NCBI RefSeq assembly: GCF_001427985.1
Contig: NZ_LMSA01000003.1
Location: forward strand, 387,153 to 451,152
Length of the DNA: 64,000 nt
Direction: 5' to 3'
From: Knoellia sp. Soil729
Lineage (GTDB): Bacteria > Actinomycetota > Actinomycetes > Actinomycetales > Dermatophilaceae
The translations under genes were made by a program, and so were the position numbers. Below are positions 8,669-18,709 of the stretch, piece after piece. The notes beneath the pieces were generated by a model that was not told the origin of the DNA, searched no databases, and saw only the letters and a program-made list of their open reading frames with translations. Each line of letters begins with the position of its first letter. The stretch's first letter is position 1.

Positions 8669-9124
8669 ATGGAAACGACAACATCGCACCCGTCCCCGGC
8701 CGCAGCCACGCAGGAGGGGACACGGGAGTGCTCGCACCAGGAGGCGTGGGAGCTGTTGCGCGGGGGGATCATCGGCCGTCTGGCCGTGATCCTCGAGGGA
8801 GCGCCGGACATCTTCCCCGTCAACTACGTCGTCGACCACGGGACGGTCGTCATCCGCACCAACGGCGGCACCAAGCACCAGGCGGCTCGCAACCAGGTCG
8901 TGGCCTTCGAGGTGGACGGCTACGACGTCGACGCCGGCGAGGCCTGGAGCGCCGTGCTCAAGGGCCGGGTGACCGAGATCCGGGGCGTCGACGAGGTCAT
9001 CGAGGTGATGGCCCTGCCGCTCGACCCCTGGCAGGGCGGGGCCAAGCCGCACTTCCTGCGGATCACCCCCGGCACGCTCACCGCGCGGCGGTTCCGCGTC
9101 CGCGGAGGCGCGCGTCGTCCGTGA
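8669..9124 (+). CDS. Pyridoxamine 5'-phosphate oxidase-like flavin-binding protein
   Basis: 151 residues. After a variable 20-residue N-terminus it shows the split-barrel pattern of the PNPOx-like/'pyridoxamine 5'-phosphate oxidase family' proteins: LLRGGIIGRLAV, DIFPVNYVVDHGTVVIRT, GGTKHQAARNQVVAFEVDGYD and WSAVLKGRVTEI. These bind FMN, F420 or haem-type cofactors; several members belong to the DosR regulon in mycobacteria. The start at 8669 is the first ATG after the DevR-like box. Its stop overlaps the GTG of the CoA-transferase gene (GTGA), so the two are co-transcribed. Confidence 0.8.
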   Translation: METTTSHPSPAAATQEGTRECSHQEAWELLRGGIIGRLAVILEGAPDIFPVNYVVDHGTVVIRTNGGTKHQAARNQVVAFEVDGYDVDAGEAWSAVLKGRVTEIRGVDEVIEVMALPLDPWQGGAKPHFLRITPGTLTARRFRVRGGARRP

Positions 9125-10359
9125 CGACCTCCGACTCGCTCTCCCGCGCCCTGCGGGGTCTGGCTGCACGGCGCGACCGACCGCTGCGCGTCGTGGCGAG
9201 CGGCAACGCCGCGGTCCCCTGGGCCCTGCTCGAGCTCCTCGACGCCTCCGTGTCCCGCTACGAGCTGTTCATCCTCAACGCTCCACACGGCATACCCTTC
9301 CGTCCCGGAGTGGCGCACGTGACGCCGTTCGTCGGACCGGGGATGCGAGCCACGCCGGGACTGTCGTACCTTCCGGCACGCCTGTCGCACGTCCCGCACA
9401 TGTTCACCACCCACTTCGTGCCGGACGTCGTCCTCGTCACGACCTCCGAGAAGGTTGGCGACCGATGGTCCCTGGGTGCGGAGGTCAACATCCTGCCCGC
9501 CGCGATCGCCTCCTGCCAGGCTGCTGACGGACTGGTGCTGGCCGAGTCGCGAGCCGACGTCCCATACACCTACGGGGATGGCGACCTGCTCCCCGAGGAC
9601 CTCGACGGTGTCCTCGTCGCACCTCCCCACCACGGGCGGCACACCCATGCGGCCCTGCCCCCGACCGCGGAGGTCGGGCGCATCGGTGACCTCGTCGCCG
9701 CTCGGGTCCCTTCGGGCGCCACCCTGCAGCTGGGCATCGGTGCCATTCCCGACGCGGTGGTGCCGCACCTGACCCAGCGGCGCCGGCTCGGGCTGTGGAG
9801 CGAGATGATCGCCGACGGGATCCTCAGCCTGCACGAGGCCGGGGCGCTCGACCGCAACCGCGAGCTGGTGGCTTCCTTCGCCGTCGGTCGACCGGCTCTC
9901 ATGTCCTGGCTGCACCTCAACCCACAGGTGCGGATGCTGCGCACGGAGACCGTGAACAACCCCGGCCGGATCGCCGCCAACCCCCGGATGACGAGCGTCA
10001 ACACCGCTCTGACGGTGGACCTGTTCGACCAGGCCAACGGCAGCCACGTCGGCTCGCGCCTGCACTCCGGTCTCGGCGGTCAGTGCGACTTCGTCGTCGG
10101 TGCCATGGACTCCGCTGGCGGCCAGGCCATCATGGCGCTGCGCTCGTGGCACCCCAAGGCAGACGTGTCGACGATCGTGGGTCTGCTCGAGGGCCCGGTC
10201 ACGTCGTTCCAGCACAGTGCGGTCGTCACCGAGCACGGAACCGCCGAGATCATCGGATGGGACTCACGGTCCCAGGCGAGGCACCTCATCGAGACCGCCG
10301 CCCATCCGTCGGTGCGTCGAGACCTCTGGGAGGACGCCACGGAGCTGGGGCTGGCCTGA
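9121..10359 (+). CDS. Acetyl-CoA hydrolase/transferase (family I CoA-transferase-like)
   Basis: 412 residues from a GTG overlapping the previous stop. VASGNAAVPWALLELL opens the first domain; the second has the LQLGIGAIPDAVVPHL signature, then LGLWSEMIADGILSLHEAGAL, where the catalytic Glu of the 4-hydroxybutyrate/acetate CoA-transferase family is expected, and HSGLGGQCDFVVGAMDSAGG. The enzyme would move CoA between acetate or another short acid and an acyl-CoA. Coupling to a flavin-binding protein under a DevR-like box suggests a role in low-oxygen acyl-CoA or acetate metabolism; this is inference. Confidence 0.85.
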   Translation: MTTSDSLSRALRGLAARRDRPLRVVASGNAAVPWALLELLDASVSRYELFILNAPHGIPFRPGVAHVTPFVGPGMRATPGLSYLPARLSHVPHMFTTHFVPDVVLVTTSEKVGDRWSLGAEVNILPAAIASCQAADGLVLAESRADVPYTYGDGDLLPEDLDGVLVAPPHHGRHTHAALPPTAEVGRIGDLVAARVPSGATLQLGIGAIPDAVVPHLTQRRRLGLWSEMIADGILSLHEAGALDRNRELVASFAVGRPALMSWLHLNPQVRMLRTETVNNPGRIAANPRMTSVNTALTVDLFDQANGSHVGSRLHSGLGGQCDFVVGAMDSAGGQAIMALRSWHPKADVSTIVGLLEGPVTSFQHSAVVTEHGTAEIIGWDSRSQARHLIETAAHPSVRRDLWEDATELGLA

Positions 10360-10451
10360 GTGCAGGCACGATCGGACGTTCACAACCCTGTATGCCGGGT
10401 GCTTGCCGGAGCAGCATGGGTGCAGCAGACGAGATGAAGGGCTGGAGAAGC

Positions 10452-11036
10452 ATGTTGGTGGTTGAGGTCATGACGGCGCCCGCAGTGAGCGTGCGTGCGG
10501 AGGCACCGGTCGAGGATGCGGTGGCCCTGCTCGGTGCACGACGGATCAGCGCCGTGCCGGTCGTCGATGCGGATGAACGCGTCATCGGGATCCTGTCGGA
10601 GGCCGACGTGCTGCGGCAGCCCCTGCAGGGTGACCCGCGAGCGCAGCTGCGCCCCACGGTGATCGTGGACGCACCGCAGCGCAGGGTGCGGGACGCGATG
10701 TCCCCGGACCCGACCTGCACGTCCCCACACGCGGACTGCGCCGAGGTGGCACGCACGATGGTCGCGGCCGGCTGGAAGAGCCTGCCCGTCGTCGACGACG
10801 GCGGCCGACTGGTGGGAGTGGTCAGCCGCAGTGACATCATCCGCTCGATGACACACACCGACCAGGACCTGCAGGAGGCCGTTGCACACGCGTTCGCGCA
10901 GGCCGGGCACCCGGAGTGGACCGCCAGCGTGAGCTCGGGCCACGTCACCATCGCCGCTGCGGAGGGGCCGGTTGACGCGGCCGTTGCCGTCGCAGCAACG
11001 GTCGAGGGTGTGAGGGGCGTGCGGGTCGGACGCTGA
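10452..11036 (+). CDS. CBS-domain pair protein with C-terminal BON-like domain
   Basis: 194 residues. Two CBS domains follow the start MLVVEVMTAPAVSVRAEAPV: the first runs to about residue 60 and the second covers VRDAMSPDPTCTSPHADCA to SRSDIIRSM (about 76-135). The remainder, DLQEAVAHAF to GVRGVRVGR, fits a BON domain. The ATG at 10452 has GGAG at 10444-10447; ATGs at 10416 and 10434 are in frame but give non-conserved N-termini. CBS-BON proteins are stress-related and the CBS part resembles hypoxic response protein 1, a DosR target in mycobacteria. No DevR-like box is seen directly upstream. Confidence 0.85.
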   Translation: MLVVEVMTAPAVSVRAEAPVEDAVALLGARRISAVPVVDADERVIGILSEADVLRQPLQGDPRAQLRPTVIVDAPQRRVRDAMSPDPTCTSPHADCAEVARTMVAAGWKSLPVVDDGGRLVGVVSRSDIIRSMTHTDQDLQEAVAHAFAQAGHPEWTASVSSGHVTIAAAEGPVDAAVAVAATVEGVRGVRVGR

Positions 11037-11090
11037 GTCGTCCTCGGGCCGGTTGCCGGGCTGGTGAGGTGCTGCCTGCCAGGACCGACG

Positions 11091-11738
11091 TCAGGTGCCG
11101 CTGCGGTCCTGCCGGGGCGTGGTGGTCGCGACATAGACAGCCGCCTGGGTGCGCCGCTCCATGCCCATCTTCGCCAGCACCGAGGTCACGTAGTTCTTGA
11201 CGGTCTTCTCGGCCAGGAACATGGACTCGCCGATCTGCCGGTTCGTCAGGCCCTCGGCGATGTGCGTGAGGATCCGCCGCTCCTGCGGTGAGAGCTGGGC
11301 CAGTCGGGGGTCGTCGTCGGAGTGCCCCCAGTCGGCGCGCAACCTCGACACGACCTCGGCGTCGAGGAGGCTCTCGCCGGCCGCGACCCGCCGGATGGAG
11401 TTGACGAGGTCGGTGCCCCGGACATCCTTGAGGAGGTATCCGGCCGCCCCGGCCATGACGGCCGCCCTCAGGGCGTCATCGTCGTCGTAGGACGTGAGGA
11501 TGAGGCCGGCGATCGACGGGTCGACGGAGCGGACGTCGCGACAGACGTCGATTCCTGAGCCATCGGGCAGGCGCGCGTCGAGGACCATGACGTCCGGGCG
11601 CAGGGCGGGGATCCGCCTCGTGGCCTCACCAGCCGTGCCCGACTCCCCCACCACCTCGATGTCGCTCTCCAGCTCGAGCAGCTCGCGCAGCCCTCGCCGC
11701 ACCACCTCGTGGTCGTCCAACAGGTAGACCCGAACCAT
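11091..11738 (-). CDS. devR: Two-component response regulator, NarL/LuxR (DevR) type
   Basis: 215 residues. Receiver domain with acidic pair D8-D9, phospho-acceptor D54 in VLDARLPDGSG and K104 in GYLLKDV. The C-terminal LuxR helix-turn-helix is LSPQERRILTHIAEGLTNRQI and onward (about 148-190), ending in AEKTVKNYVTSVLAKM, the recognition-helix pattern of DevR/DosR. It lies 60 bases after devS on the same strand and is probably co-transcribed with it and the upstream USP gene. It is the likely binder of the four AGGGMC-type boxes in this window. Confidence 0.92.
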   Translation of the reverse strand: MVRVYLLDDHEVVRRGLRELLELESDIEVVGESGTAGEATRRIPALRPDVMVLDARLPDGSGIDVCRDVRSVDPSIAGLILTSYDDDDALRAAVMAGAAGYLLKDVRGTDLVNSIRRVAAGESLLDAEVVSRLRADWGHSDDDPRLAQLSPQERRILTHIAEGLTNRQIGESMFLAEKTVKNYVTSVLAKMGMERRTQAAVYVATTTPRQDRSGT

Positions 11739-11798
11739 GGGACCCTCGCTCTCGTCGTCCAGCTGCTGTGCGGCCGATCCAGTACGGGCCGCGGTTCG

Positions 11799-13487
<1,689 letters not shown>

Positions 13488-14384
13488 CTAGACCGCGGCT
13501 GCGACCGGCGACCACGCGAGGGTCCGGGCGCACGGTGGCACGACCAGCACGTCGCACACGCCGGCGTCGAGAACTGCGCGTGCGACGGACCCGGCCACGA
13601 GGCCGGACAGCCGCGTCAGGCCACGCGTCCCGACGACGAGCAGGTCATCCCGTGCGCACTCCGTCGTCAGCACCGCGAGCGCGTCGCCCACACCGACCAC
13701 CACCCGCGAGGACACCGCACCGGTGTGCTCGGCGTGACGCACCGCCATCCAGGTCTCGTCCCACACGTCCGGACGGGCGATGCCGCCACCGACCTCGCTC
13801 GGGCGGACGGCTCGCACGATGACGAGGTCGCGTCCGCGAACCATCGCCTCGGCCGCCGCGATGCTGATGAGCTCCTCCTCCCCTCCGCGTCCGTCCACCC
13901 CCACGACCACACGGCGCTGGCGGGGCATGCGCGGATGGGAGACGCCTCGTTCGCGGGGAACCAGGACAGGGCACCCCAGCCTGCGCACCATCGCCGGGCC
14001 GGGCGAGCTCATCGACATGGCGCGCTGCCCCTCGCTTCCCTGCGAGCCGAGGACGAGGACGGCGGCCCGGGCAGCGAGCTCAGGGAGGGCCGTTCCGTCG
14101 AGGTCGCCGACCATGTGCTCCACCGCGACCCGAGGTGCCTGCATCACCGCCCTCTCCTGCGCGAGCTGTGCCGTCTCGTGGGCTCTCCCCCATGCCGCCG
14201 CCTCCTCCTCGAGGTGACCCCGCAGGGACCTGTCGACCGGTGCGCTGTGGCTCGGCACGACCAGCAGGGTCAGGCCATGCCCCCGATCGGCCGCCAGGCG
14301 CGCGGCGACGTCCACCGCGTGGTTGCTGTGCCACGACCCGTCACACCCGACGACGACGGTGTCGCGCTGTTGACTGGTGACCAC
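13488..14384 (-). CDS. Universal stress protein, tandem UspA domains
   Basis: 298 residues. Two UspA-like domains: the first starts DTVVVGCDGSWHSNHAVD, the second RRVVVGVDGRGGEEELIS at about 160. The second keeps the ATP-binding G-x2-G-x9-G-S pattern in VVGTRGLTRLSGLVAGSV; the first has a degenerate one (GSQGSEGQRAM). The GTG at 14384 is chosen because AGGAG stands seven bases upstream; an upstream ATG lacks a site and would add unrelated sequence. A DevR-like box lies 69 bases upstream, and devS follows closely downstream, so the operon is probably autoregulated as in mycobacteria. Confidence 0.87.
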   Translation of the reverse strand: MVTSQQRDTVVVGCDGSWHSNHAVDVAARLAADRGHGLTLLVVPSHSAPVDRSLRGHLEEEAAAWGRAHETAQLAQERAVMQAPRVAVEHMVGDLDGTALPELAARAAVLVLGSQGSEGQRAMSMSSPGPAMVRRLGCPVLVPRERGVSHPRMPRQRRVVVGVDGRGGEEELISIAAAEAMVRGRDLVIVRAVRPSEVGGGIARPDVWDETWMAVRHAEHTGAVSSRVVVGVGDALAVLTTECARDDLLVVGTRGLTRLSGLVAGSVARAVLDAGVCDVLVVPPCARTLAWSPVAAAV

Positions 14385-14452
14385 GACTGCGCTCCTGTGT
14401 GCTCGGAAGTTCTCCACACAGCCAGCGTCACCCCTGGTCGAGGGCTGGGGAT

Positions 14453-14467
14453 GGGCCCTTGGTCCCT
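14453..14467. promoter_or_regulatory. DevR/DosR-like box upstream of the USP-devS-devR operon
   Basis: GGGCCCTTGGTCCCT; on the minus strand it reads AGGGACCAAGGGCCC. It lies 69 bases before the USP GTG at 14384 and touches the 3' end of the preceding gene. Same 15-base form as the other boxes. Confidence 0.55.
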
Positions 14468-14844
14468 CATCTCGGCACCGAACGGCCACGGATGGCCGTC
14501 ACGGCGCTGGCTCCGCCCAGAGCCACAGCAGCAGTCACCAACGCCGGACGACGACGCGGCGGGTCGAGCACGGCCAAGCCCACCATGGTGGCCGCGTGGA
14601 GGAGGTCGACGGCAATCTCCACGCGCTGGAGCCGGGCCGGGAAGAGCACCTGCGTCACGCCGGTGGCGACGTGGCGCGCTCCGAGGAACCGGACCGCGAT
14701 CTCGTCGACCTCGCTGGGTGCGTGACCTGTCAGGCGACGCCAGACCGGTGACCCCGCGACGAGGAGGACCGTCCCCCACCCGATGCCGGCGGCTCCCACC
14801 GCGCCCATCAGGCGCCCGGTATCACCGTCGCGGGAACCGCTCAC
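14467..14844 (-). CDS. Small hypothetical membrane protein
   Basis: 125 residues. The GTG at 14844 overlaps the stop of the upstream SDR gene (GTGA). Hydrophobic stretches are RLMGAVGAAGIGWGTVLLVAG, then VDLLHAATMVGLAVL and ALVTAAVALGGASAVTAI, with a conserved-looking RFLGARHVATGVTQ between them. The pattern (a loop with GARH and a following hydrophobic pair) resembles small actinobacterial membrane proteins of unknown function. Coupling to the SDR suggests a shared task, but none can be named. Confidence 0.65.
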   Translation of the reverse strand: MSGSRDGDTGRLMGAVGAAGIGWGTVLLVAGSPVWRRLTGHAPSEVDEIAVRFLGARHVATGVTQVLFPARLQRVEIAVDLLHAATMVGLAVLDPPRRRPALVTAAVALGGASAVTAIRGRSVPR

Positions 14845-15848
14845 CTGCGCCGCCCCACTGCGGCGGCGATGCCGGCGGCAGCGCCGACCAGCCCGGCGGC
14901 GACGCCGAGCTGGGGATAGCGGTGTGACACCCACTGCTGCGGACTGCTGTTCTTGGCCTTGTCGTCGAACACGCCGTGCGCGCCGAAGTCGCGGCCCCCC
15001 TCACCGTCGGCCGGCTCCCACAGGTTGGCGATGTCGCTCTCGGACTTGAGCTCGGCGTTCTGCTGGGAGGCGAAGCCGGTCCTTCCCAGGTAGCGGTCCA
15101 ACAGGCCCGGGGCGACCGCGTTGGCCAGCAGGGTGCCCACGGTGCTCGCCCCCACCCAGTACTCGCGCCGTCTGGGGTGGTCGGCGGCGAAGACCACCGC
15201 GCGAGCGGCGACTTCCGGCTGGTAGATGGGAGGCACGGGCTGCGGGTGCTTCGGCAGTCGGGAGAGCACCCAGGAGAACTGCGGGGTGTTGACAGCCGGC
15301 ATCTGCACCATGGTCACGTGCACGTTGCTGTGCTCGTGCAGCAGCTCGCAGCGCAGCGCCTCGTGGAAGCCCTGGATCGCATGCTTGGCACCGCAGTAGG
15401 CCGTCTGCAGGGGGATCCCGCGATAGGCCAAGGCCGAGCCGACGTGCACGATCGTGCCCCGGTTGCGAGCCTTCATCCGGGGCAGCACCGCCATCGTCGC
15501 GTAGACGTAGCCGAGGTAGCTCACCTCCGTGACCCTGCGGAACTCCTCCGGCGCGATGTCGTCGAACTGGGCGAAGACCGAGGTGAACGCCACGTTGACC
15601 CAGACGTCGATCGGCCCGAGCTCCTCCTCGATGTGCTCGACGGCGGCCGCGACGGCCTGCGCATCCGAGACGTCCAGCGGCACCGTCAGGGCTCTCGCAC
15701 CCAGCTCTCGGCAGTGGGCCGCCGCCGCGTCCAGCCCGGTCTGGCCGCGGGCGATCAGCGCCACTCGGTCCCCGCGACGCGCGAACTCCGTGACGGTTGC
15801 CCTCCCGATGCCTCCACTGGCCCCGGTCACTACGACGGTGCGTGACAT
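14841..15848 (-). CDS. SDR family oxidoreductase with C-terminal extension
   Basis: 335 residues. NAD(P)-binding VVTGASGGIGRATV at the N-terminus and catalytic YCGAKHAIQGFHEALR near residue 150. About 100 extra residues follow the Rossmann core, ending in a hydrophobic GVAAGLVGAAAGIAAAVG stretch that could be a membrane anchor. This long form of SDR is common in soil actinobacteria and usually unassigned. GTGA overlap with the next small membrane protein gene. The TGTCACGCACC start region has a GAAGGAG-type site upstream. Confidence 0.85.
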   Translation of the reverse strand: MSRTVVVTGASGGIGRATVTEFARRGDRVALIARGQTGLDAAAAHCRELGARALTVPLDVSDAQAVAAAVEHIEEELGPIDVWVNVAFTSVFAQFDDIAPEEFRRVTEVSYLGYVYATMAVLPRMKARNRGTIVHVGSALAYRGIPLQTAYCGAKHAIQGFHEALRCELLHEHSNVHVTMVQMPAVNTPQFSWVLSRLPKHPQPVPPIYQPEVAARAVVFAADHPRRREYWVGASTVGTLLANAVAPGLLDRYLGRTGFASQQNAELKSESDIANLWEPADGEGGRDFGAHGVFDDKAKNSSPQQWVSHRYPQLGVAAGLVGAAAGIAAAVGRRR

Positions 15849-15894
15849 GTCTGCTCCTTCACTGTTGTTCGCCCGCTCGGGCTGCTGGGGTGGT

Positions 15895-17037
15895 TCATCG
15901 GCCTGAGCCGCTGCGCTGGTCCTGTTCTGTGACGGTCACGCCCCAGCTCGCGGCAAAGGTCTCGCCGGGTTCGAGCCGAACGAGTCCGTCCCCGCTCTGC
16001 AGCGCGTTGGGTGCGCCGGTCATGGGCTCGGCGCCGAGTCCGCGGCGCCGCCGGTCGGGCGCCAGGGTGTCACCGGTGTAGATCTCCACGAAGGGGTAGG
16101 CCTCGTCCACCCACAGGCCGATTCCCCGGCCATCGCCGCGGGCGAGTCGCACCCACGCACGGCCGTCGGAGTCGCGGGTCAGGTCGGTGAAGGCGTCATC
16201 GATGGCGAGTGTGCCGATCTTCCTGCCGTGCCGGAAGTCGAAGCGTGTTCCGTCCACGGGCTCCGTGCCGGTCGGCAGCTGGCGTTGTGGGTCGGTCAGG
16301 ATCCGCGTCTCTGCCTGCAGCTGCAGGATGCAGTCGTCGACCACGCCCTGCGCCGGGGAGAGATAGGGATGCTGCCCACAGGCATAGGGCGCGGCCTTGT
16401 CGCCGATGTTGGTCGCTGTGGTCGTCACTCGCAGGCCGTTGTCGTCCAAGTGGTATTCGACCCGCACGGCCAGGGTGAACGGGTAGCCCTGCAGCGGGAA
16501 GAGGGTGGTGGTCATCACCACGCGGTTGTCGAGGTGCTCGATGCAACGCCAGGACCGCCAGCGCAGGAAGCCGTGAATGGCGTTGTTCTTCTCCGGCTCG
16601 GTCAGCGCGACCTGGTGGTCCACGCCGTCGAAGTGGTAGCGGCCGTCGGCGAGCCGGTTGGGCCACGGGACCAGCGGCGCACCGTGCGCCCCGTCGCACA
16701 TCTGGTCGAGGGCGTACGGCTGCAGCACCTGGTCGTCGCCGACGTCGTAGCAGCGGATGCCTCCACCGACCTCAACGATCGTCGCACGCTGGTCACCGTG
16801 CGCGATCTCGAACTGCTCCCCGGACGGAGCGTGGCTCCGGCCTGCGTGCTCCATCGGCGCTGGCTTCGCGCTGAGCCAAGGGTTGTCCCGCGTGTGACGG
16901 GCGACCTCCTGGTCGGAGGCACCCGGTCCCCGGCCCTCGAGCAGGGCGGCCCGCAGCTCGGCCACGCGCTCGGCGGACGAGCCCGCATCGGGGCTCGTGC
17001 GACGTTCGGAGTCTGCATCGTTGGTGGAGTTCACCAC
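15895..17037 (-). CDS. Aldose 1-epimerase family protein
   Basis: About 380 residues. A disordered N-terminus of 70 residues precedes the galactose-mutarotase core: GGGIRCYDVGDDQVLQPYA, LVPWPNRLADGRYHFDG, NAIHGFLRW, the catalytic His in ACGQHPYL and the Glu late in GLGAEPMTGAPNALQSGDG or FVEIYTGD. Members interconvert anomers of aldoses. GTG at 17037 is preferred (GGGAG six bases upstream); ATG at 17052 is an in-frame alternative. It diverges from the cytochrome b-molybdopterin gene, with a MarR-type operator candidate at 17055-17072 immediately upstream, linking it to the sugar-oxidation operon at 19375. Confidence 0.83.
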   Translation of the reverse strand: MVNSTNDADSERRTSPDAGSSAERVAELRAALLEGRGPGASDQEVARHTRDNPWLSAKPAPMEHAGRSHAPSGEQFEIAHGDQRATIVEVGGGIRCYDVGDDQVLQPYALDQMCDGAHGAPLVPWPNRLADGRYHFDGVDHQVALTEPEKNNAIHGFLRWRSWRCIEHLDNRVVMTTTLFPLQGYPFTLAVRVEYHLDDNGLRVTTTATNIGDKAAPYACGQHPYLSPAQGVVDDCILQLQAETRILTDPQRQLPTGTEPVDGTRFDFRHGRKIGTLAIDDAFTDLTRDSDGRAWVRLARGDGRGIGLWVDEAYPFVEIYTGDTLAPDRRRRGLGAEPMTGAPNALQSGDGLVRLEPGETFAASWGVTVTEQDQRSGSGR

Positions 17038-17054
17038 ATCACTCTCCCACATAC

Positions 17055-17072
17055 TCTTGCGCTGTCGCAACC
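17055..17072. promoter_or_regulatory. Candidate MarR operator, site 1
   Basis: On the minus strand this reads GGTTGC-GACAGC-GCAAGA, a TTGC-N6-GCAA inverted repeat. It is matched by two sites next to the marR gene (19256 and 19284). It lies 18 bases before the epimerase start and about 107 before the divergent GTG at 17179. A further TTGC half-site follows three bases after the GCAA on the + strand, as at 19284. Confidence 0.55.
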
Positions 17073-17178
17073 GTTGCGCCTACGCTACAAATGGATGCAC
17101 AGGTCGAGACGACGCTCGCCGGAACCGTCGACCACATGTGAGCAGTGTCCGCCAAAGCCGTGCCAAGGAGCAGATCTG

Positions 17179-18669
17179 GTGCCCGACTTCTTCCCGATGT
17201 GGGTCGTCATCACCCACTTCCTCAACCTCTTCTTCATGCTGCTGTTGTTCCGCTCGGGTTTCGAGGTGCTCTCGGCCTTCCCGAAGCTGTACTGGAACGA
17301 CGACAGCTCCCCGGGCCGCGAGTGGCTACGGCTGTCGAGGACCGTCCACGGCGCAGACTCACGCAAGCCATGGTCCTCCTCGGCCGAAGAGGAGGCGTGG
17401 TCACCGCTGGTCGCGCTCCCGGGCAGGAAGAACCTGGGCCTGGGCCGGCACTGGCACTTCCTCAGCATCCAGTTCTGGATTCTCACCGGCGCGGTCTACA
17501 TCGTCATGGTCGTCGTCACCGGGTACTGGCACTACCTCGTGCCCCAGCACTGGTCACTGTTTCCGGACGCCATCAGGTCGATCGGGACCTACCTCCAGTT
17601 CCAGATCCCGGCCAAGATCCCCGGCGAGGCCTTCGAACCGGCGCAGAAGCTGGCCTACTTCGTCGTCATCTTCGTCATGGCTCCACTGCAGATCGCCTCG
17701 GGTGCCGCCATGTCACCCACGGTCCTCGCCCGCTTCCCTTGGTACGGCCGGCTGTTCGGGGGCAAACAGGGCGCCCGAAGCGTGCACTTCGTGCTCATGT
17801 GCGCCTTCGCCGCCTTCACCGTCCTGCACACCGCGCTGGTCGTCGTCCACGGCTTGCCGCACGAGCTGGCCCTCATTGTGCTCGGCGACCCCGACGGCAA
17901 CCGCAGGTTGGCCATCGGCCTTGGCGTGGCCGGCGTCGTGATGATTCTGACCCTCCACGTCATCATCACCTGGTTCTCGTTGCGCCACCGCCGACGTACC
18001 CAGCGCCTGCTGGGCCTCATGGTGGACCCTTTCGAACGAGCCGTGTCCCGGACCTTCACGTCCACCCAGCAGTTCGCTCCCGAGGACATCTCCCCGTACT
18101 TCCGGGTCAACGGCTTCCCACCCCCGGGGGATGACTACCGCAGGCTGGCGGAGGACAACTTCCGCGACTACCGCCTGAGCGTCGCTGGCCTCGTGGAACG
18201 CCCCCTGGAGCTCTCCCTCGGCCAGCTGCGGACACTGGGCGAGCAGTCGCAGATCACCAAGCACAACTGCATCCAGGGCTGGACGGCGGTCGCCCAGTGG
18301 GCAGGGGTGCCGCTCGCGCGACTCATGGAGGAGGTGCGCCCACGCCCCGAGGCCCGGCACGTCGTCTTCTACGCCATGGACGACAAGGGTCTGACCGAAG
18401 GCGAAGGTCGCTACGGCTACTACTACGGCACCATCCCGATCCACCTGGCGGACGACCCCCAGACCATCCTCGCGCTCGAGATGAACGGCGCGCCCCTCCC
18501 GGTGGAGCACGGAGCGCCCGTGCGCCTCAGGGTGGAGACCCAGCTCGGCTTCAAGATGGTCAAGTGGGTCACGGGCATCGAGCTCGTCGCCGACCTCACC
18601 GACATCGGCGCAGGCATGGGCGGGTGGCGCGAGGACCAGCAGTTCTATGCCCGGGGCGCAGGGATCTGA
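17179..18669 (+). CDS. Fusion: cytochrome b-like membrane domain + sulfite-oxidase-type molybdopterin domain
   Basis: 496 residues; GTG with AAGGAG eight bases upstream (17165-17170). Residues 1-285 hold about five membrane segments with histidines placed to bind b haems: VVITHFLNLFFMLLLF, RHWHFLSIQFWILTGAVYIV, SVHFVLMCAFAAFTVLHTAL and ILTLHVIITWFSL. Residues 310-496 are an oxidoreductase molybdopterin-binding domain with the Mo-ligand Cys in TKHNCIQGWTAVAQWAGV and ETQLGFKMVKWVTGIEL near the end. This looks like MsrP and MsrQ (or YedY and YedZ) functions in one chain: a Moco reductase fed by a quinol-linked haem domain, with the catalytic domain on one face of the membrane. Substrate unknown. 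Confidence 0.85.
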   Translation: MPDFFPMWVVITHFLNLFFMLLLFRSGFEVLSAFPKLYWNDDSSPGREWLRLSRTVHGADSRKPWSSSAEEEAWSPLVALPGRKNLGLGRHWHFLSIQFWILTGAVYIVMVVVTGYWHYLVPQHWSLFPDAIRSIGTYLQFQIPAKIPGEAFEPAQKLAYFVVIFVMAPLQIASGAAMSPTVLARFPWYGRLFGGKQGARSVHFVLMCAFAAFTVLHTALVVVHGLPHELALIVLGDPDGNRRLAIGLGVAGVVMILTLHVIITWFSLRHRRRTQRLLGLMVDPFERAVSRTFTSTQQFAPEDISPYFRVNGFPPPGDDYRRLAEDNFRDYRLSVAGLVERPLELSLGQLRTLGEQSQITKHNCIQGWTAVAQWAGVPLARLMEEVRPRPEARHVVFYAMDDKGLTEGEGRYGYYYGTIPIHLADDPQTILALEMNGAPLPVEHGAPVRLRVETQLGFKMVKWVTGIELVADLTDIGAGMGGWREDQQFYARGAGI

Positions 18670-18688
18670 CGCCGCGATCTGACGCCGC
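18663..18688 (+). repeat. 13-bp exact tandem duplication at a stop codon
   Basis: GATCTGACGCCGC occurs twice without a gap (18663-18675 and 18676-18688). The TGA inside the first copy is the stop codon of the molybdopterin fusion gene, so the second copy supplies a second in-phase-like stop region. It is probably a slippage duplication. Confidence 0.8.
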
Positions 18689-18709
18689 GCCGGCATCCCG
18701 GCGATCCGG

